This document shows, one piece after another, positions 6,820 to 7,125 of a stretch of DNA of 7,125 nt. The translations under genes and the position numbers were made by a program. Source of the stretch: Desulfovibrio sp. (GTDB lineage: Bacteria; Desulfobacterota; Desulfovibrionia; Desulfovibrionales; Desulfovibrionaceae); contig JAITEY010000220.1 of the NCBI GenBank assembly GCA_031281815.1, positions 1 through 7,125 on the forward strand. The letters run 5' to 3'. The notes beneath the pieces were generated by a model, which searched no databases, was not told where the DNA came from, and saw only the letters and a list, made by a program, of their open reading frames with translations. Every line of letters starts with the position of its first letter. Position 1 is the stretch's first letter.

Positions 6820-6851
6820 CTTTCAATCCACGCCTCCGCACGGGAGGCGAC
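6820..6851 (-). CRISPR. solitary type I-C-like CRISPR repeat (no array)
   Basis: Read on the minus strand this 32-nt element begins GTCGCCTCC and ends GCGTGGATTGAAAG, with a 7-bp stem (CGCCTCC, 6831-6837, pairing with GGAGGCG, 6843-6849). Length, 5' GTCGC, internal palindrome and the GTGGATTGAAA 3' tag are the hallmarks of type I-C repeats, whose usual last base is C; here it is G. No second copy occurs at a repeat-plus-spacer distance on either side and no cas gene is present. It is best read as an array remnant or a terminal repeat, with the changed last base fitting the degenerate trailer-end repeat of an array. Confidence 0.75.
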
Positions 6852-6944
6852 TGCGGCCGGGACTCAATGACACCAACTAAGGAGCTGCCCTTATTCCCTT
6901 GCGGTTATTCGGGGCTATCATCCCGGCCGAGGAAAAGAAAGCAT
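6852..6944. other. noncoding stretch beside the CRISPR repeat; possible former spacer
   Basis: In repeat orientation this is the upstream side. If 6820-6851 was a trailer-end repeat, about 6852-6886 would be its last spacer, but 6886-6918 shows no second repeat. I see no ORF with a ribosome-binding site. Confidence 0.3.
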
Positions 6945-6984
6945 GCGGGCGGGGGAAAGTCAACTCCCCCACGCTGCAGCCCGC
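6945..6984 (-). terminator. interrupted hairpin, possible second terminator for the right-edge gene
   Basis: The outer stem GCGGGC (6945-6950) pairs with GCCCGC (6979-6984). The inner stem GGGGGA (6951-6956) pairs with TCCCCC (6965-6970) around an 8-nt loop, and one side carries an 8-nt bulge (6971-6978). In the minus sense the structure is followed by a pyrimidine tail (ATGCTTTCTTTTCC), so it may back up the UUCG terminator just upstream. The bulge makes this uncertain, and a structured RNA element is an alternative. Confidence 0.4.
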
Positions 6985-7001
6985 GTCTGTCGCCTCACAA
7001 C

Positions 7002-7027
7002 GCAAAGAGCCCCGCCGAAGCGGGGCC
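7002..7027 (-). terminator. intrinsic terminator with C(UUCG)G tetraloop
   Basis: In the minus sense GCCCCGC-TTCG-GCGGGGC forms a 7-bp stem closed by a C-G pair over a UUCG loop, an exceptionally stable arrangement, followed by TCTTTG. It begins 24 nt after the stop codon of the minus-strand gene at the right edge and terminates it. Confidence 0.75.
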
Positions 7028-7050
7028 AAGTGAGTGTGACAGGGTTTACC

Positions 7051-7125
7051 TCACCGCCCGTTCTCAATGTCCGTCGCCATCATCATGGCCTTGACGCTGC
7101 TCACAGCGGCGTCAATCTGCATGTC
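7051..7125 (-). CDS. C-terminal end of an unidentified protein
   Basis: The frame is open from the right edge to TGA at 7051-7053 and encodes 24 residues ending MMMATDIENGR. A stem-loop terminator follows immediately, which supports it as the true end of a gene rather than a chance frame. The residues (QIDAAVSSVKAMM) look like a soluble amphipathic helix, but I do not recognise the family and no function can be assigned from this fragment. Confidence 0.55.
   Translation of the reverse strand, partial: DMQIDAAVSSVKAMMMATDIENGR

Noticed and set aside
6786..6918. CRISPR array of several repeats
   Set aside because: Both flanks of the repeat at the expected 33-37 nt spacing were inspected; one side is a terminator and the other shows no second repeat.
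6524..7125. Integrated island at tRNA-Pro
   Set aside because: No integrase, no duplicated tRNA 3' end and no composition break are visible within the window, so integration here is not supported.

Overview
The window is GC-rich and looks like a chromosomal segment of a Desulfovibrio-like bacterium (Desulfovibrionaceae). That assignment is an inference from base composition, the style of the PolA and sensor proteins, and a type I-C CRISPR repeat of a kind known in that family; no 16S or other decisive marker is present.

Layout. Positions 1-6256 are a minus-strand gene block, read right to left. A weak promoter (about 6228-6256) precedes a 991-aa membrane protein (3099-6074) built like a hybrid histidine kinase: two membrane segments around a periplasmic sensor region, PAS, remnants of the histidine-phosphotransfer and ATPase domains, and a C-terminal receiver. 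Its phosphotransfer residues appear to be replaced throughout. After 3 bp comes polA (153-3095), a 980-aa DNA polymerase I with intact 5'-nuclease and polymerase motifs, an inactive-looking 3'-5' exonuclease domain and a long repetitive Pro/Gly-rich linker. After 37 bp comes the start of a gamma-glutamyltransferase gene (1-115), cut by the window edge. Spacing and ribosome-binding sites suggest one transcription unit, although the three functions have no obvious common pathway.

Positions 6257-6523 are noncoding and contain two strong hairpins. A tRNA-Pro(UGG) with encoded CCA lies on the plus strand at 6524-6600. Positions 6601-7050 hold no convincing gene: they contain a plus-strand terminator (6786-6809), a single isolated type I-C-like CRISPR repeat (6820-6851), an interrupted hairpin (6945-6984) and a UUCG-loop terminator facing left (7007-7027). 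That terminator closes the last feature, the 24-residue C-terminal end of an unidentified minus-strand gene (7051-7125).

The points most worth a second look are the apparently dead phosphorelay protein with a Cys at the phospho-acceptor position, the solitary CRISPR repeat beside a tRNA and a terminator, and the repeated LF motifs in the PolA linker.
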